From: Sphingobium algorifonticola
Lineage (GTDB): Bacteria > Pseudomonadota > Alphaproteobacteria > Sphingomonadales > Sphingomonadaceae
Assembly: GCF_004005485.1 (NCBI RefSeq)
Contig: NZ_RZUL01000003.1
Location: 186,001-250,000, forward strand
DNA length: 64,000 nucleotides
Reading direction: 5' to 3'
The notes beneath the pieces are model-generated. The model made no database searches. It was not told where the DNA came from and saw only the letters and a list, made by a program, of their open reading frames with translations. How positions within the stretch are numbered: position 1 is the first letter of the stretch; every line of letters starts with the position of its first letter. Made by a program: the position numbers and the translations under genes. Positions 63,331-64,000 of this stretch are shown here, piece after piece.

Positions 63331-64000
63331 ATGCTCACGCTCAAGCAACAGGAACTGCTGATTTTCATCCATCACCGGCTGGAACAGGGCGGCGTGTCGC
63401 CGTCGTTCGAGGAGATGAAGGATGCGCTCGATCTGCGATCCAAGTCGGGGATTCATCGGCTGATCAATGCATTGGAGGAGCGCGGTTTCATCCGCCGCCT
63501 GCCCAATCGCGCGCGCGCGCTCGAAGTCGTCAAGCTGCCCGACGGCGTGGAACGGAGCCGGGGCGATGTTCCCGTCATGCCGCCGCGTCTTGCGACGACG
63601 CAGGCCGCGTCGGTGCCTCTGCCTCCTGCCGCCAATGACGTGATCGACATTCCCTTGCACGGGCGTATCGCCGCCGGTGTCCCGATCGAGGCGATGGAGG
63701 GTCAGAACATGCTGTCGGTTCCGGCCGCCCTGCTCGGCGCGGGCGAACATTATGCGCTGGAAGTGTCCGGCGATTCGATGATCGAGGCCGGCATATTGGA
63801 TGGCGATTTCGCGCTGATCCAGCGGACGGAGACCGCGCGTGAGGGGCAAATCGTCGTCGCGCTGATCGACGATGCGGAAGCGACGCTCAAATATTTCCGC
63901 AAGGATGGCGGACGTATCCGGCTCGATCCGGCGAACAGCGCTTATGAACCGCAGATCTACGATCCGCGTCAGGTCCGCATCCAGGGCAAGCTGGCGGGGC
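63331..64000 (+). CDS. lexA: LexA repressor (3' end outside window)
   Basis: SOS repressor that cleaves itself when RecA is activated. About 223 codons are visible and the stop lies beyond the window, so only the C-terminal end is missing. Residues 1-65 form the winged helix ([43 protein letters not shown]). The cleavage site is the Ala-Gly in [11 protein letters not shown] (about residues 116-117), the catalytic serine is in [12 protein letters not shown] and the lysine in [18 protein letters not shown] precedes the ATG at 63331. Its own SOS box lies just upstream. Confidence 0.94.
   Translation, partial: MLTLKQQELLIFIHHRLEQGGVSPSFEEMKDALDLRSKSGIHRLINALEERGFIRRLPNRARALEVVKLPDGVERSRGDVPVMPPRLATTQAASVPLPPAANDVIDIPLHGRIAAGVPIEAMEGQNMLSVPAALLGAGEHYALEVSGDSMIEAGILDGDFALIQRTETAREGQIVVALIDDAEATLKYFRKDGGRIRLDPANSAYEPQIYDPRQVRIQGKLAG

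Overview
The window is a chromosomal segment of an alphaproteobacterium, most likely a sphingomonad (Sphingobium, Sphingopyxis or Sphingomonas type). Reasons: high GC with strong third-position bias; the C4-pathway 5-aminolevulinate synthase; lepB-rnc-era and plsY-dprA-topA gene orders; the alphaproteobacterial LexA box GTTC-N7-GTTC; a carboxynorspermidine-type polyamine pathway; and GAAA-tetraloop REP-like hairpins between genes. Genes are densely packed. No intergenic stretch exceeds about 190 bases, and I see no phage, transposon, integrase or CRISPR array.

Layout. 1-2.2 kb: end of a RamB/PccR-type regulator facing glutathione reductase. 2.2-6.4 kb: pgi, divergent from lepB-rnc-era. 6.5-11.8 kb: topA, dprA and plsY on the minus strand, divergent from murI. 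11.9-15.8 kb: hemA, then a two-gene DNA end-processing module (MBL exonuclease plus ATP-dependent ligase). 16-19 kb: a minus-strand block of threonine dehydratase, SigK-like ECF sigma factor, RskA-like anti-sigma factor and a secreted fasciclin protein. 19-22.9 kb: polyamine genes (carboxynorspermidine synthase, carboxynorspermidine decarboxylase, ornithine decarboxylase), the last behind a structured leader RNA. 23-33 kb: a tightly overlapping minus-strand run etfQO, TPR protein, ispE, N-formylglutamate amidohydrolase, ilvD, lipoprotein, nnr, RNA methyltransferase. 33-36 kb: degenerate UDG-like protein, soluble lytic transglycosylase, moaB. 36-42 kb: leucine-degradation genes ivd, mccB and mccA with two unrelated small genes between mccB and mccA, and a divergent LysR gene. 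43-48.4 kb: cytochrome c, TSUP permease, secA, type 5 UDG, folK. 48.4-55 kb: tRNA-Lys, a small anchored protein, an S9 peptidase, tRNA-Val, a CRP-type regulator, pyrG, secG, tpiA. 55-64 kb: ppiD-trpEG-trpDC-moaC-moeA, a small glutamine-rich protein, and lexA running off the window end.

Most of this is core metabolism and housekeeping, and I found no obvious new multi-gene defence or mobile system. The strongest less-ordinary signals are regulatory: (i) the ornithine decarboxylase leader, where a pseudoknot-like pairing would bury the Shine-Dalgarno sequence; (ii) the sigma/anti-sigma/fasciclin cassette, mirroring mycobacterial SigK-RskA-MPT70/83, with a candidate ECF promoter and a perfect CRP-type palindrome upstream of the fasciclin gene; and (iii) a CRP-family protein encoded 35 kb away that keeps both the cyclic-nucleotide pocket and the DNA-reading residues expected for that palindrome.

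Start sites were chosen by Shine-Dalgarno spacing, family length and overlap with the neighbour; where they are uncertain this is said in the entry.
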